Virus record (IMG/VR): IMGVR_UViG_3300020281_000021
Span: 1-64,000 of that record
Length of the DNA: 64,000 nucleotides
Strand: one strand, 5' to 3'
Source of the DNA: a virus
The position numbers and the translations under genes were made by a program. Shown in pieces: positions 9,559-17,971 of this stretch (position 1 is the stretch's first letter; each line of letters begins with the position of its first letter). The notes below the pieces were generated by a model. That model was given only the letters and a program-made list of their open reading frames with translations. It did no database searches and had not been told where the DNA came from.

Positions 9559-9977
9559 TGCAACCTACAAGTAAAACTGTTGATAGGAAAAGTGGTCTCA
9601 AGACTGTTACTAAGAAAGGTATTACAGTTAATCCAAAGAAGGAAGATCTTATGAAAGAAGCACTAAGAAACAGCGTTAAGGCATCTATAGATAGTCTTAA
9701 AGAAGCTGCTAAGAAAAATGCCAAAGGCAAAACCAAAGGTAAAGTCAAACGTTGGTGGGACGACGATGGTGATGGCATTGGCTATGAGCCTCATGAAGTA
9801 AAGAAGGAGCATCATCAGACTGATGCAGAAGGCAATGTGATTCCACATGAGGACGAAGAAGATAAAGCAGCAAAGGCTGTTATTAAAGAGAGAATGAGAC
9901 AAAAGATGATCTCTTTAACACAACAACATGATGCACAACAAGCTGGACTTGAGCCTACTGAATATAAAAAGCTATAA
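9558..9977 (+). CDS. conserved hypothetical protein with acidic DxDGDG loop
   Basis: 139 residues, highly charged, mostly helical. WWDDDGDGIGYEPHEVKKEH (about 72-91) contains an EF-hand-like acidic loop (D-D-D-G-D-G) that may bind calcium. I start at the ATG overlapping the previous stop. The TAA stop lies inside a late promoter (TATAAATA), so this gene ends a transcription unit or precedes a new one. Function unknown. Confidence 0.5.
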   Translation: MQPTSKTVDRKSGLKTVTKKGITVNPKKEDLMKEALRNSVKASIDSLKEAAKKNAKGKTKGKVKRWWDDDGDGIGYEPHEVKKEHHQTDAEGNVIPHEDEEDKAAKAVIKERMRQKMISLTQQHDAQQAGLEPTEYKKL

Positions 9978-9980
9978 ATA
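9973..9980 (+). promoter_or_regulatory. T4-type late promoter, TATAAATA
   Basis: Exact TATAAATA, the -10 element of T4-like late promoters read by gp55/gp33-modified RNA polymerase. It overlaps the stop codon of the upstream gene and lies 24 bases before the ATG at 10004. Confidence 0.6.
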
Positions 9981-10003
9981 AGGTACCCCTTGTTTATAGA
10001 ATT

Positions 10004-10201
10004 ATGTTGAGCTTTCTAATGCCCCTTGCCTATAAGGTAATTGATTCAGCAGTCGCTAAGATTCCTGACGACGCAGAATTGGGCGAAAAACTTATCGATA
10101 TCTGTCTCCTTATCATCGGAAAGGCAGTAAAACTTACTAAAACCACAGCAGATGACGCTCTCTTTGAGAAAGTGAAGGAAGCTTTGGCTGCAAAGGAGTA
10201 A
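10004..10201 (+). CDS. small conserved hypothetical protein
   Basis: 65 residues, function unknown. It is predominantly helical: MLSFLMPLAYKVIDSAVAKI forms an amphipathic N-terminal helix, and LIDICLLIIGKAVKLTKTTA a second. It could associate with membrane but has no clear spanning segment. It sits alone between two late promoters, implying expression with structural genes. Confidence 0.55.
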   Translation: MLSFLMPLAYKVIDSAVAKIPDDAELGEKLIDICLLIIGKAVKLTKTTADDALFEKVKEALAAKE

Positions 10202-10205
10202 GTTA

Positions 10206-10213
10206 TATAAATA
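10206..10213 (+). promoter_or_regulatory. T4-type late promoter, TATAAATA
   Basis: Exact TATAAATA 35 bases upstream of the structural protein starting at 10249. Confidence 0.6.
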
Positions 10214-10248
10214 ACATATAGATGATACCACCCCGCTACTAGAGAAAA

Positions 10249-11094
10249 ATGGCTGTATTTGGACTACTCGATGCGAAAGCAATGGGCACAAACATTGGTG
10301 TAACCAATGGAGATGCCACCGTAACAACTTCTGGAGACTTCACGGACGCTTCTGACAACCTTGTCAAAGTAGGTGACGTGTTGGAGATCTCTGGTGTCGC
10401 TTACATTGTAAAACAAGTAACGTCAGCAACTGCTCTAGAGCTTCATAAGGTGTATGCAGGATCTACTGCAACAATCACCGCAGCAAATGCCGTTAGAAGG
10501 ACACCTCCTAAGGCAGTAGCAGAGTACGTTATCAAGGGTGGGGATAGCATCTCTGACTATCAGCTCGTATTTGTTGACGAGACTGAGAGGACAAAAGCAG
10601 CAAACGAATCTAGAGGTATCTCTGGTCCTGGTTGGTGGTTGTATCGCACATACACTACACACAATGGTGACACACGTCATAAGGCAGAGTGTCTTGCATT
10701 TACTCACGCTACCGCAGCCGCGGCTGGCGATGACGCAGACGATACAGTGGTAGCAGACGTCCAAGAAACAATTACTATTGGCACACAACCTGCAAACTCT
10801 ACTTCATCTAGTGGAGCAGGGACATTTGCAGTTGCTGCTACAGTTGATCAGTCTGGCACAATCACTTACAAGTGGCAAAGACAAACTGCAAGTGCTACTG
10901 TTAGATGGGTTGATGTCGCTGCAGACACAGACACAGGAATTACATACGCAAACTTCACCACTGCAACTCTTGCATATAGTGGACTAGCAAGTGATGCGTT
11001 GGATGGATACAAATATAGATGCGTTGTAAATACATCTAAAGGTGCAGCTGAAGTGATCACTAACGGATCCGCAACCCTTACCTTTGGAAGCTGA
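10249..11094 (+). CDS. virion structural protein with Ig-like C-terminal domain
   Basis: 281 residues. The N-terminal 150 residues are beta-rich (VKVGDVLEISGVAYIVKQVT). The C-terminal about 95 residues look like an immunoglobulin-like domain: ETITIGTQPANSTSSSGAG opens it, ITYKWQRQT provides the Trp strand and YKYRCVVNTSKGAAEVITN the YxC strand. Such domains on phage capsid or tail proteins bind surfaces weakly. The late promoter in front fits a virion protein. No specific T4 homologue is recognised. Confidence 0.65.
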   Translation: MAVFGLLDAKAMGTNIGVTNGDATVTTSGDFTDASDNLVKVGDVLEISGVAYIVKQVTSATALELHKVYAGSTATITAANAVRRTPPKAVAEYVIKGGDSISDYQLVFVDETERTKAANESRGISGPGWWLYRTYTTHNGDTRHKAECLAFTHATAAAAGDDADDTVVADVQETITIGTQPANSTSSSGAGTFAVAATVDQSGTITYKWQRQTASATVRWVDVAADTDTGITYANFTTATLAYSGLASDALDGYKYRCVVNTSKGAAEVITNGSATLTFGS

Positions 11095-11101
11095 TAAATA
11101 A

Positions 11102-11120
11102 AATCAGGAAAATCCTGATT
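11102..11120 (+). promoter_or_regulatory. intergenic hairpin before the 11125 gene
   Basis: Perfect inverted repeat AATCAGGA / TCCTGATT around a 3-base loop, ending four bases before the next ATG. There is no T-run, so it is not a standard terminator; it may control ribosome access or mark RNA processing. A late-promoter-like GATAAATA sits just upstream. Confidence 0.4.
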
Positions 11121-11124
11121 CGTA

Positions 11125-11502
11125 ATGCGTTTTGAAAGTCTGACCGATAAGAATCACTTGCTGTTTGCAATCAAACACTATAGTAATCCGCAATCGGTTA
11201 CCGTGGATGACTTCATGGAAGACATGAAGAAATTCAAATATCTTAAGCGACTGCTTAAAAGATACTTAAAGACTGGGACATTACGTACAAACTTAATAAT
11301 CAACCATCTGGTTATACTATTCAATGTGTTTGGTGAGGCAACCATACCGTTGCTAATGTATAAGCTTGAGCGTGAGTATTGGTCTATACTTAAAACCTTT
11401 CTAATATTTTTAGATAGGTATCCAGAAATCAATGCAGGCTCATTTAACGATGTGGATATTGATATGGATGTATACGATACCTTGACGTCAATCAATGATT
11501 AA
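11125..11502 (+). CDS. conserved phage protein, unknown function
   Basis: 125 residues, helical and basic in the first two thirds (MEDMKKFKYLKRLLKRYLKT), with hydrophobic helices after (LIINHLVILFNVFGEATIPL) and an acidic tail. Gene order next to the small 11495 protein resembles other cyanophages, but I cannot name a function. The stop overlaps the following start by eight bases. Confidence 0.5.
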   Translation: MRFESLTDKNHLLFAIKHYSNPQSVTVDDFMEDMKKFKYLKRLLKRYLKTGTLRTNLIINHLVILFNVFGEATIPLLMYKLEREYWSILKTFLIFLDRYPEINAGSFNDVDIDMDVYDTLTSIND

Positions 11503-11890
11503 TGAAGATGCCCCAACAATGAGTGCAGGCAACGGTGGATTCTCTGGATCTGCTGCTGCTAGTGGTCCTGTTGCAGGGTATGACCCCATGCTAGGGGGAA
11601 AGAAAGTCAAGAAGAGAAAGTATAAACCCAAAGGACACGTTGTAACTAACGTAGGAATAGGAGAAGAAGCAAGTCACTATCAAAAAGATAGCAGCATCAT
11701 CCCTTACCTTATTCATTTCGATGGAATCGATTCATATGTTTTGTACGGTAAGTCACCGTCAGAAATAAAGATACAACTCAGAAAGATCTACAGACCTGAG
11801 GTGCATAACAAGATTAAAATCACACGACTATACCCTAATCAAGTAATAAAATTCTACTGGGACAAGAGACAAACAGCACTAGGCGTATAA
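11495..11890 (+). CDS. conserved phage protein, unknown function
   Basis: 131 residues. A disordered Gly/Ala/Ser N-terminus (about 1-32) precedes a Lys-rich patch (KKVKKRKYKPKG) and a compact alpha/beta C-terminal part (IHFDGIDSYVLYGKSPSEIK, then VIKFYWDKR). The basic patch suggests nucleic-acid or capsid contact. The start overlaps the upstream gene and the stop overlaps the next ATG by one base. Confidence 0.5.
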   Translation: MINEDAPTMSAGNGGFSGSAAASGPVAGYDPMLGGKKVKKRKYKPKGHVVTNVGIGEEASHYQKDSSIIPYLIHFDGIDSYVLYGKSPSEIKIQLRKIYRPEVHNKIKITRLYPNQVIKFYWDKRQTALGV

Positions 11891-12282
11891 TGTCTGATAT
11901 TAATTCTGCAATATTAGAAAGATTAGAAAGAGTAGTTGACACATTACAGGAAAATTCTGTAAAGATGGGTCAACTTCTTGCTGTACACAATGAAAAACTG
12001 GACAAGCAAGACAAGATCGATCAGGTTTTGTTTGAAAAGGTTGACAGAATCCACGCAGATATTACTAGAGAGACAGATGCTATCAAGAAAGGATGTGAGA
12101 GAGACATCCGTCTGGTAGACGACAGACTCCGTATGATGGAGAAGAAAATGTGGACTATCGCAGGTGCCCTCACAGTAATTTCTTTCGTAGTGTCTCCTGC
12201 AGGCCAGAAAATTTTAGGTAACGTGTTGACACCTGATCAACAATCCAGTATGATGGTCGGAGAGATACACCGACTTGGATGA
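11890..12282 (+). CDS. coiled-coil protein with C-terminal membrane segment (XhlA-like layout)
   Basis: 130 residues. The first about 90 form a long coiled coil (AILERLERVVDTLQENSVKM and following heptads). It is followed by KKMWTIAGALTVISFVVSP, a likely transmembrane helix, and a short polar tail. This layout resembles haemolysin XhlA-type proteins that act with phage holins. Whether it has a role in lysis is inference. The 3' end overlaps the primase start (ATGA). Confidence 0.45.
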   Translation: MSDINSAILERLERVVDTLQENSVKMGQLLAVHNEKLDKQDKIDQVLFEKVDRIHADITRETDAIKKGCERDIRLVDDRLRMMEKKMWTIAGALTVISFVVSPAGQKILGNVLTPDQQSSMMVGEIHRLG

Positions 12283-13256
12283 GTTACATTGATACCCAAT
12301 ACATTGATCGTGTTGGTGTCAGATTAGAAAAATTCAAACATCAAGGACGCACCTACAACTTTAGGTGTCCCTATTGTGGTGACTCCCAACGCTATAAGAG
12401 TAAAGCGAGGGGGTATTTTTTTGTCCGCAATAATGATTACGTTTATAAATGTCACAACTGTGGTATCTCTAAGTCTCTTTCTACCTTCTTAAAGGATCAG
12501 GCATCAGACTTATACTCAGAATATCTCTTAGAAAAGTATAAGAAACCTAAGAAGAAAGACGTGCTACCTGACCTGTCAGCAAAGCCTTACTTTGCTAGTA
12601 AGCCAACAGGTCTGGAATCGATTGCTAGTCTAAATAATGAGCATCCCGCAAGAGAGTATTTAACAAAGAGGCAACTACCTGCAGAGGCATTCTATTCTCT
12701 GTATTATGTTGACAAGTTTAAAGCATGGGTCAACAAACAAAGTCCAAACTACTTTGAGAGTTTGAAGAATGACCAACCAAGAATCATCATCCCACTCATC
12801 GATGTGGATGGTAACTGGTTTGGAATACAAGGTAGGTCTCTAGCACCTAAAAGTGTGCTAAGATATATCACATGTATCTTCAACAAAGATAAGACTAAAC
12901 TCTTTGGACTAGATCGTATCAACAAAGATGAGATTGTATATGTCACAGAAGGACCATTCGACAGTTATTTCCTTGGAAATGCTATTGCTATGTGTGGTAG
13001 TGATGTTGACTACAGCACTTTCGATTATCAATTTGTCTTCGTCTTCGACAACGAACCACGAAACAAGGAGATCGTTGATAAAATAAGTAACACTATTGAT
13101 AAAGGATATCCTGTAGTGATATTCCCTAAAACAATTAAAGAAAAAGATCTCAATGACATGCACCTAGCAGGTCATGACGTTAAAGAGATCGTAAAACGTA
13201 ACACCTTTAAGGGTGCCGAAGCAAAAGTAAAACTAACATTCTGGAAAAAGGTATGA
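12279..13256 (+). CDS. 61: gp61 DNA primase
   Basis: Makes RNA primers for lagging-strand synthesis with helicase gp41. The N-terminal zinc ribbon is CPYCGD...YKCHNCGIS (about residues 30-62, four cysteines). The TOPRIM domain is seen as VYVTEGPFDSYFLGNAIAMC (about 217-236), with the conserved Glu, and YQFVFVFDNEPRNKE, with the acidic metal-binding pair. Length 325 is close to T4 gp61 (342). It overlaps both neighbours by four bases, so it is translationally coupled to nrdA. Confidence 0.92.
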   Translation: MSYIDTQYIDRVGVRLEKFKHQGRTYNFRCPYCGDSQRYKSKARGYFFVRNNDYVYKCHNCGISKSLSTFLKDQASDLYSEYLLEKYKKPKKKDVLPDLSAKPYFASKPTGLESIASLNNEHPAREYLTKRQLPAEAFYSLYYVDKFKAWVNKQSPNYFESLKNDQPRIIIPLIDVDGNWFGIQGRSLAPKSVLRYITCIFNKDKTKLFGLDRINKDEIVYVTEGPFDSYFLGNAIAMCGSDVDYSTFDYQFVFVFDNEPRNKEIVDKISNTIDKGYPVVIFPKTIKEKDLNDMHLAGHDVKEIVKRNTFKGAEAKVKLTFWKKV

Positions 13257-15541
13257 GCACCAACGTCGTCAAGCGTAATGGCAGTGTTGAGTCACTTAAC
13301 TTAGAAAAAATTCATAAGATGGTCGAGATGGCATGTGAAGGCATCGGAGGAGTCTCCGAGTCTGCCATCGAAATGAATGCTAACATTCAATTCTTTGACG
13401 GCATCAAAACTAATGACATTCAAGAGATCCTTATCAAGTCTGCAAACGATTTGATTTCTCTGGACGCACCAAACTATCAGTTTGTCGCAGCACGTTTGCT
13501 CCTGTTTTCTCTTAGGAAAGCAGTCTATGACAACCATCCAGACTCACATCCACATTTGTATCAGCACATCAAAGACTGTATTGATCATGGACTGTATGAC
13601 CCTGCCCTTCTAGACGCTTATAGCGAAGAGGAGTGGGGCGAAATCAACAACATGGTTGACTATGATCGAGACTATTTGTTCACATATGCAGGTATTCGAC
13701 AAGTAGTTGATAAATATCTCGTACAAGATCGATCCTCTGGTGAGGTGTATGAAACACCACAGCAGATGTATATCATGATCGCTGCTACACTTTTTCAACG
13801 CTATCCTCTTGATAGCAGACTAACTTATGTCAAAAAATACTACGACGCAATCTCAAGGCACAAAATCAACATCCCCACCCCTATCATGGGAGGTGTGCGG
13901 ACTCCCCTTAGGCAATTTGCTAGCTGTGTTCTTGTTGATATTGATGACACCCTCGATAGCATCTTTAGCAGTGACATGGCTATTGGTTACTACGTTGCTC
14001 AAAGGGCTGGAATCGGGATTAACGCAGGCAGAATCCGTGGCATCAACAGCAAAATCCGTGGGGGTGAAGTGCAGCACACAGGTGTTGTCCCGTTCCTCAA
14101 AAAGTTTGAAAGCACTGTCAGATGTTGCACTCAAAATGGCATCCGTGGTGGATCAGCGACTGTCCACTTCCCCATTTGGCACCAAGAAATAGAAGACATC
14201 CTTGTCTTAAAAAATAATAAAGGGACAGAAGATAATCGTGTCCGTAAACTAGACTACAGCATTCAAATTTCTGAGTTATTTTATAAGAGGTTTATTCAAG
14301 ATGCAACGATCAGTCTATTCAGTCCTCATGACGTGCCTGGTCTTTATGATGCCTTTGGCACTGATAGCTTTGACGATCTTTACACCAGATACGAATCAGA
14401 CGAAACCATCCCTAAGACTGTTGTCTCCGCACAGGAGATAATTCTTTCTCTATTGAAAGAGAGATCAGAGACAGGTCGTATTTACATTATGAATATCGAT
14501 CACTGTAACTCTCATTCATCTTTCAAAGACAAAGTGAATATGAGTAACTTGTGTCAAGAGATCACTCTACCTACAGATCCTATTCAATCTATCCAAGGAC
14601 AGGGTGAGATTGCATTGTGTATCTTGTCTGCTATCAACGTAGGTAAGATCAATAGACTAGAGGAGTTGGAGAATCTATGTGACCTTGCAGTCCGTGGTCT
14701 TGAGGAGTTGATTGACTATCAAGAGTATCCTGTCAAGGCAGCAGAAGATTCTACTATCGCACGTCGCTCACTAGGTATTGGTTACATTGGACTAGCACAT
14801 TACCTTGCTAAGAATGGTGCAAGTTATGACTCACAAGAGGCATATGATCTTGTCCATAAACTTACAGAGTCATTCCAATACTACCTGTTGAGAGCATCAA
14901 ATACTCTGTCAAAAGAGAGAGGACCTTGTGGTAATTTCTCGGTCACAAAGTATCATGATGGAATTCTTCCGATCGATACATATAAGAAGGACGTAGATAA
15001 CATCGTCGCACCCGATTATCAACATGATTGGAATTCTTTACGGGATGACATCCTCAGGTTCGGACTCAGACACAGCACTCTGTCCGCACAGATGCCATCG
15101 GAGAGCAGCTCCGTTGTGTCAAATGCAACAAATGGAATCGAACCACCTCGCGACTACCTGTCCATTAAGAAATCGAAGAAAGGACCTCTTAAGCAGATTG
15201 TTCCGCAATACAACACACTAAAAAATAACTACACTCTCTTGTGGGATATGCCATCCAATGAGGGATATATCAAGGTTGTTGCGGTCATGCAAAAGTTCTT
15301 TGACCAAGCGATCAGTGGTAACTGGTCATACAATCCACAAAATTATGCGAATAGTGATGTCCCTATGTCAGTAATGGCAAACGACTTGCTTACGACATAC
15401 AAATATGGATGGAAAACATCATACTATCAAAACACATACGATAATAAGAAAGATGAAGACGATACTTCTGCTAAAGTAGAAGACCTAGTAAATGAAATTC
15501 TGTCTGGTGATGAGGCAGATTGTGACGCTTGTAATGTATAA
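13253..15541 (+). CDS. nrdA: NrdA, class Ia ribonucleotide reductase large subunit
   Basis: Catalyses NDP to dNDP reduction with NrdB. An N-terminal ATP-cone-like region (VVKRNGSVESLNLEKIHKMV) precedes the 10-stranded barrel. RQFASCVLVDIDD carries the first redox Cys, AQRAGIGINAGRIRG the loop region, and STVRCCTQNGIRGGSATVHF with the neighbouring segment is a barrel signature. The C-terminus CDACNV provides the mobile CxxC that re-reduces the active site via thioredoxin/glutaredoxin; glutaredoxin is encoded at 34.1 kb. 762 residues, full length. It lies directly upstream of nrdB. Confidence 0.96.
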   Translation: MSTNVVKRNGSVESLNLEKIHKMVEMACEGIGGVSESAIEMNANIQFFDGIKTNDIQEILIKSANDLISLDAPNYQFVAARLLLFSLRKAVYDNHPDSHPHLYQHIKDCIDHGLYDPALLDAYSEEEWGEINNMVDYDRDYLFTYAGIRQVVDKYLVQDRSSGEVYETPQQMYIMIAATLFQRYPLDSRLTYVKKYYDAISRHKINIPTPIMGGVRTPLRQFASCVLVDIDDTLDSIFSSDMAIGYYVAQRAGIGINAGRIRGINSKIRGGEVQHTGVVPFLKKFESTVRCCTQNGIRGGSATVHFPIWHQEIEDILVLKNNKGTEDNRVRKLDYSIQISELFYKRFIQDATISLFSPHDVPGLYDAFGTDSFDDLYTRYESDETIPKTVVSAQEIILSLLKERSETGRIYIMNIDHCNSHSSFKDKVNMSNLCQEITLPTDPIQSIQGQGEIALCILSAINVGKINRLEELENLCDLAVRGLEELIDYQEYPVKAAEDSTIARRSLGIGYIGLAHYLAKNGASYDSQEAYDLVHKLTESFQYYLLRASNTLSKERGPCGNFSVTKYHDGILPIDTYKKDVDNIVAPDYQHDWNSLRDDILRFGLRHSTLSAQMPSESSSVVSNATNGIEPPRDYLSIKKSKKGPLKQIVPQYNTLKNNYTLLWDMPSNEGYIKVVAVMQKFFDQAISGNWSYNPQNYANSDVPMSVMANDLLTTYKYGWKTSYYQNTYDNKKDEDDTSAKVEDLVNEILSGDEADCDACNV

Positions 15542-15560
15542 CCCTATCCCTAATAATCGA

Positions 15561-16697
15561 ATGTCCGTAACTGTTTTTAATAGCAACAAGACCGACACTA
15601 CTAAACAACCAATGTTTTTTGGAGCACCCCTAGGGATGCAGAGGTATGATGAATATAAGTATCCAGATTTTGAAAGACTAACTCAATCACAACTAGGATT
15701 CTTTTGGAGACCTGAGGAGGTATCTCTACAGAAGGATCGCTCAGATTACAAAACACTAAACGATCAACAGAAGCACATTTATACTTCTAACCTTAAGTAT
15801 CAAATCCTTCTTGACAGTGTGCAGGGCAGAGGTCCTGGCATGGCATTCGCACCTTACTGTAGTCTTCCTGAGTTGGAAGGATGTATTGGTGTATGGAATT
15901 TCATGGAGCAAATTCATTCACGCTCATATACACACATCATCAAGAATGTATACTCAGATCCATCAGAGGTATTTGATACAGTTTTAGATGACGAAAAGAT
16001 TTTAGCTCGTGCCAAGTCTGTCACAAGTGCATACGATGAATTCCTTGAAGCAGTAGGACAGTATGCAGACAGCAACTTCTGGAAGAAGGATTGGAGAGAC
16101 TCACCTACTTCACAGTGGACATTGCACGACCTCAAGAGAAAACTTTATAGGGCAGTTGCTAACGTCAACATCCTAGAAGGTATTCGTTTCTATGTTTCAT
16201 TTGCATGCTCTTTCGCTTTCGGTGAGTTGAAACTCATGGAAGGGTCAGCAAAGATCATTGCATTGATTGCAAGAGATGAATCACAACATCTAAACATCAC
16301 ACAGAAGATCCTTAAACGATGGGATCAAGGTGATGATCCAGAGATGCAAGAGATTGCACGCGAAGAAAGAGAAAACATTACACAAATGTTTGTTGATGCT
16401 GTAGAAGAGGAGAAAGATTGGGCAACCTATCTCTTCTCACAAGGTAGCATCATTGGTCTTAATGAAAGACTACTGACTCAGTATGTTGAATGGACTGCAA
16501 ACCGTCGTATGAAAGCGATTGGATTGACACCAGTATTCGATCAACCACTGAGCACTAACCCACTCCCATGGACAAACCACTGGCTAAATAGCAAAGGGCA
16601 ACAGAATGCCCCTCAGGAAACTGAGATTGAATCATACATTGTGGGAGGCATCAAACAAGATGTTGGGAAAGACACCTTCGCAGGATTTTCACTTTGA
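15561..16697 (+). CDS. nrdB: NrdB, ribonucleotide reductase small subunit
   Basis: Ferritin-like subunit that houses the di-iron tyrosyl radical. Iron-ligand helices are visible as WNFMEQIHSRSYTHIIKNVY (ExxH) and IALIARDESQHLNITQKIL (ExxxH). I start at the ATG of 15561 (MSVTVFNSNK), 20 bases after nrdA; an upstream in-frame ATG at 15492 lies within nrdA. 378 residues. It overlaps the next gene by 38 bases. Confidence 0.95.
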   Translation: MSVTVFNSNKTDTTKQPMFFGAPLGMQRYDEYKYPDFERLTQSQLGFFWRPEEVSLQKDRSDYKTLNDQQKHIYTSNLKYQILLDSVQGRGPGMAFAPYCSLPELEGCIGVWNFMEQIHSRSYTHIIKNVYSDPSEVFDTVLDDEKILARAKSVTSAYDEFLEAVGQYADSNFWKKDWRDSPTSQWTLHDLKRKLYRAVANVNILEGIRFYVSFACSFAFGELKLMEGSAKIIALIARDESQHLNITQKILKRWDQGDDPEMQEIAREERENITQMFVDAVEEEKDWATYLFSQGSIIGLNERLLTQYVEWTANRRMKAIGLTPVFDQPLSTNPLPWTNHWLNSKGQQNAPQETEIESYIVGGIKQDVGKDTFAGFSL

Positions 16698-17094
16698 GTT
16701 TACGCACAGGTGGGGCGGTGTCCCTACTGAAGTGCAGCAGTTTGAGGATTGGTCTAAGAAACAGAAGGGTATCTTTAGATTCATCCTTCTGAATTTTTGC
16801 CTACCTTGGTATGCAAAATGGTGGTTAGAATTTAAGGTCGATAAGACCATGCATGATGTTGATCAACAAATCGAAAACATTGTTGATCAATGGAATGAGG
16901 AAGAAAAGAAAAACACAATCATCGTGGAAAAACCATCAGAAGTCGCAGGACTCAACGACATGTACATCTCTTCATGGCCACCACCCGAGCTTTGGTATAA
17001 AGGACCACTTGAAGTTTTTGAAACAGGTGAAATCACATCTGAAAAGGCATCGGATACTACCGAATACCCCGACCCATGGGAAGAGAAGACGTAA
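16660..17094 (+). CDS. conserved phage protein downstream of nrdB, unknown function
   Basis: About 144 residues. A Trp/Phe-rich segment (IFRFILLNFCLPWYAKWWLE, about 42-61) may bind a membrane interface; the remainder is acidic. The start is uncertain: the first ATG not far inside nrdB is 16660, giving a 38-base overlap. Position after nrdAB suggests co-expression but no clear enzymatic motif is seen. Confidence 0.5.
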   Translation: MLGKTPSQDFHFEFTHRWGGVPTEVQQFEDWSKKQKGIFRFILLNFCLPWYAKWWLEFKVDKTMHDVDQQIENIVDQWNEEEKKNTIIVEKPSEVAGLNDMYISSWPPPELWYKGPLEVFETGEITSEKASDTTEYPDPWEEKT

Positions 17095-17165
17095 AACTTA
17101 AGGTTAACGTTAAGTTAAATGACTAAGTTTGCTAAATAGTTGTGGATATGATAACATATCTGTAT

Positions 17166-17216
17166 CGTTCATCCCTTAGGGGACGCAAGTAAGTCGCGGA
17201 ACGGAGCGTTCATCCC
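17166..17216 (+). promoter_or_regulatory. glutamine-riboswitch-like element (downstream-peptide type)
   Basis: The core GACGCAAGTAAGTC resembles the conserved internal loop of the glnA/downstream-peptide glutamine aptamers known from cyanobacteria and their phages. P1 would be CGTTC (17166-17170) with GAACG (17199-17203). The element ends with a second copy, CGTTCATCCC (17207-17216), directly before the ATG of a 60-codon gene. That copy can also pair with GAACG (17199-17203) around a GAG loop, so the two pairings exclude each other. A GGAG at 17203-17206 would be buried in the second hairpin. Ligand binding would then free the ribosome site, which is an inference. Confidence 0.7.
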
Positions 17217-17399
17217 ATGATACATCTAGTCGGAATACTTGTAGCAGGTATTACTTGTGTGGACATTGCTGAAAAGCTTGACCGTGCAGACCGACATCCC
17301 GATCTTACACCTCAACAGAAGGCAGAGATCGTGGAATTATACAAGACACATCTGACTGAGGCAGTAGGTCTCACATGCGATTGGGACGCAAACGACTAA
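17217..17399 (+). CDS. small peptide controlled by the upstream riboswitch-like element
   Basis: 60 residues. A hydrophobic N-terminus (MIHLVGILVAGITCVDIAEK) is followed by a charged helix (LTPQQKAEIVELYKTHLTE) and an acidic end. It occupies the position of the short downstream peptide that gives the downstream-peptide RNA motif its name. The N-terminus could be a weak signal or membrane anchor. Function unknown. Confidence 0.65.
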   Translation: MIHLVGILVAGITCVDIAEKLDRADRHPDLTPQQKAEIVELYKTHLTEAVGLTCDWDAND

Positions 17400-17465
17400 A
17401 GGAACGGGAACTCGGATCACCCGCAAGGGTTAAAGGAGAAACTTCACCAACTTTAGGAGAAACAA

Positions 17466-17606
17466 ATGACTACTATCACATATCGTGGCGTCAAGTATGA
17501 CGCTGAGCAGTACAAAGCAAAGGTACTAGCAGAAGCCGCACAGGCAAGAAACCATGAACTTATGTATCGTGGTATTAAGGTCGAAAAGAAACTAGCAGTG
17601 GTGTAG
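17466..17606 (+). CDS. DUF4278-like small protein
   Basis: 46 residues. Two copies of a short motif, TYRGVKYD near the N-terminus and MYRGIKVEKK near the C-terminus, match the cyanobacterial DUF4278 pattern (YRGxxY). The start ATG at 17466 has AGGAGAAAC just upstream. The function of the family is unknown; it is common in cyanobacteria and cyanophages. Confidence 0.65.
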   Translation: MTTITYRGVKYDAEQYKAKVLAEAAQARNHELMYRGIKVEKKLAVV

Positions 17607-17610
17607 AAAG

Positions 17611-17736
17611 ATGGAAGCACTACAGACTGTTAGTTTGGTAACTATTGGATCTGTTGTATTCATCTACTTCATCTACCAAGAAGTTCGCTTCCTCCATTTT
17701 TTAAAACATGGTGGCAGCGATGCGGTTAAAAGTTAA
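17611..17736 (+). CDS. small single-span membrane peptide
   Basis: 41 residues starting four bases after the previous stop. LVTIGSVVFIYFIYQEVRF forms one likely transmembrane helix, followed by a short basic tail. Its end overlaps the next gene by 29 bases. It lies in a cluster of tiny genes between nrdB and talC. Confidence 0.5.
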   Translation: MEALQTVSLVTIGSVVFIYFIYQEVRFLHFLKHGGSDAVKS

Positions 17737-17905
17737 AATTGAATGGGACTACGGTCTACCAGAATACGATCCAGAAAAACATGACCCAGATAAAGTGTTT
17801 GCTTTACTGTGTTATAGAGGTGTTTCGTATGCCAAATGGGTTACACTAAACGTGTTTGGCACACCTTCTTGGTATCTAAAGAATCCAAGAAAGGGTGAAA
17901 AATAG
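17708..17905 (+). CDS. small protein with one YRGVSY motif
   Basis: 65 residues (61 if the ATG at 17720 is used). FALLCYRGVSYAKWVTLNVF contains the YRGVSY core seen in DUF4278 proteins, preceded by an acidic DPEKHDPDK stretch. It ends 21 bases before a rho-independent terminator, closing the nrd/small-gene unit. Confidence 0.5.
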   Translation: MVAAMRLKVKIEWDYGLPEYDPEKHDPDKVFALLCYRGVSYAKWVTLNVFGTPSWYLKNPRKGEK

Positions 17906-17926
17906 TTATCATTCATACACATTTCT

Positions 17927-17954
17927 AAGGAGGGGTTGACACCCTCCTTTTTTT
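17927..17954 (+). terminator. rho-independent terminator with -35 box in its loop
   Basis: Stem AAGGAGGG / CCCTCCTT with loop GTTGACA, then T residues to 17954. The loop contains a perfect TTGACA, so the same DNA ends one transcript and may start the next. Confidence 0.85.
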
Positions 17955-17965
17955 ATGCCATTATA
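17936..17965 (+). promoter_or_regulatory. sigma-70-like promoter before the talC leader region
   Basis: TTGACA at 17936-17941 and, after 18 bases, ATTATA (17960-17965) within an ATTATATAT run. Start of transcription would be about 17972. Confidence 0.55.
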
Positions 17966-17971
17966 TATCTG

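Noticed and set aside
15492-15560. Upstream ATG for NrdB
   Set aside because: It lies inside nrdA and adds 23 residues not matching NrdB; the start at 15561 fits the family.
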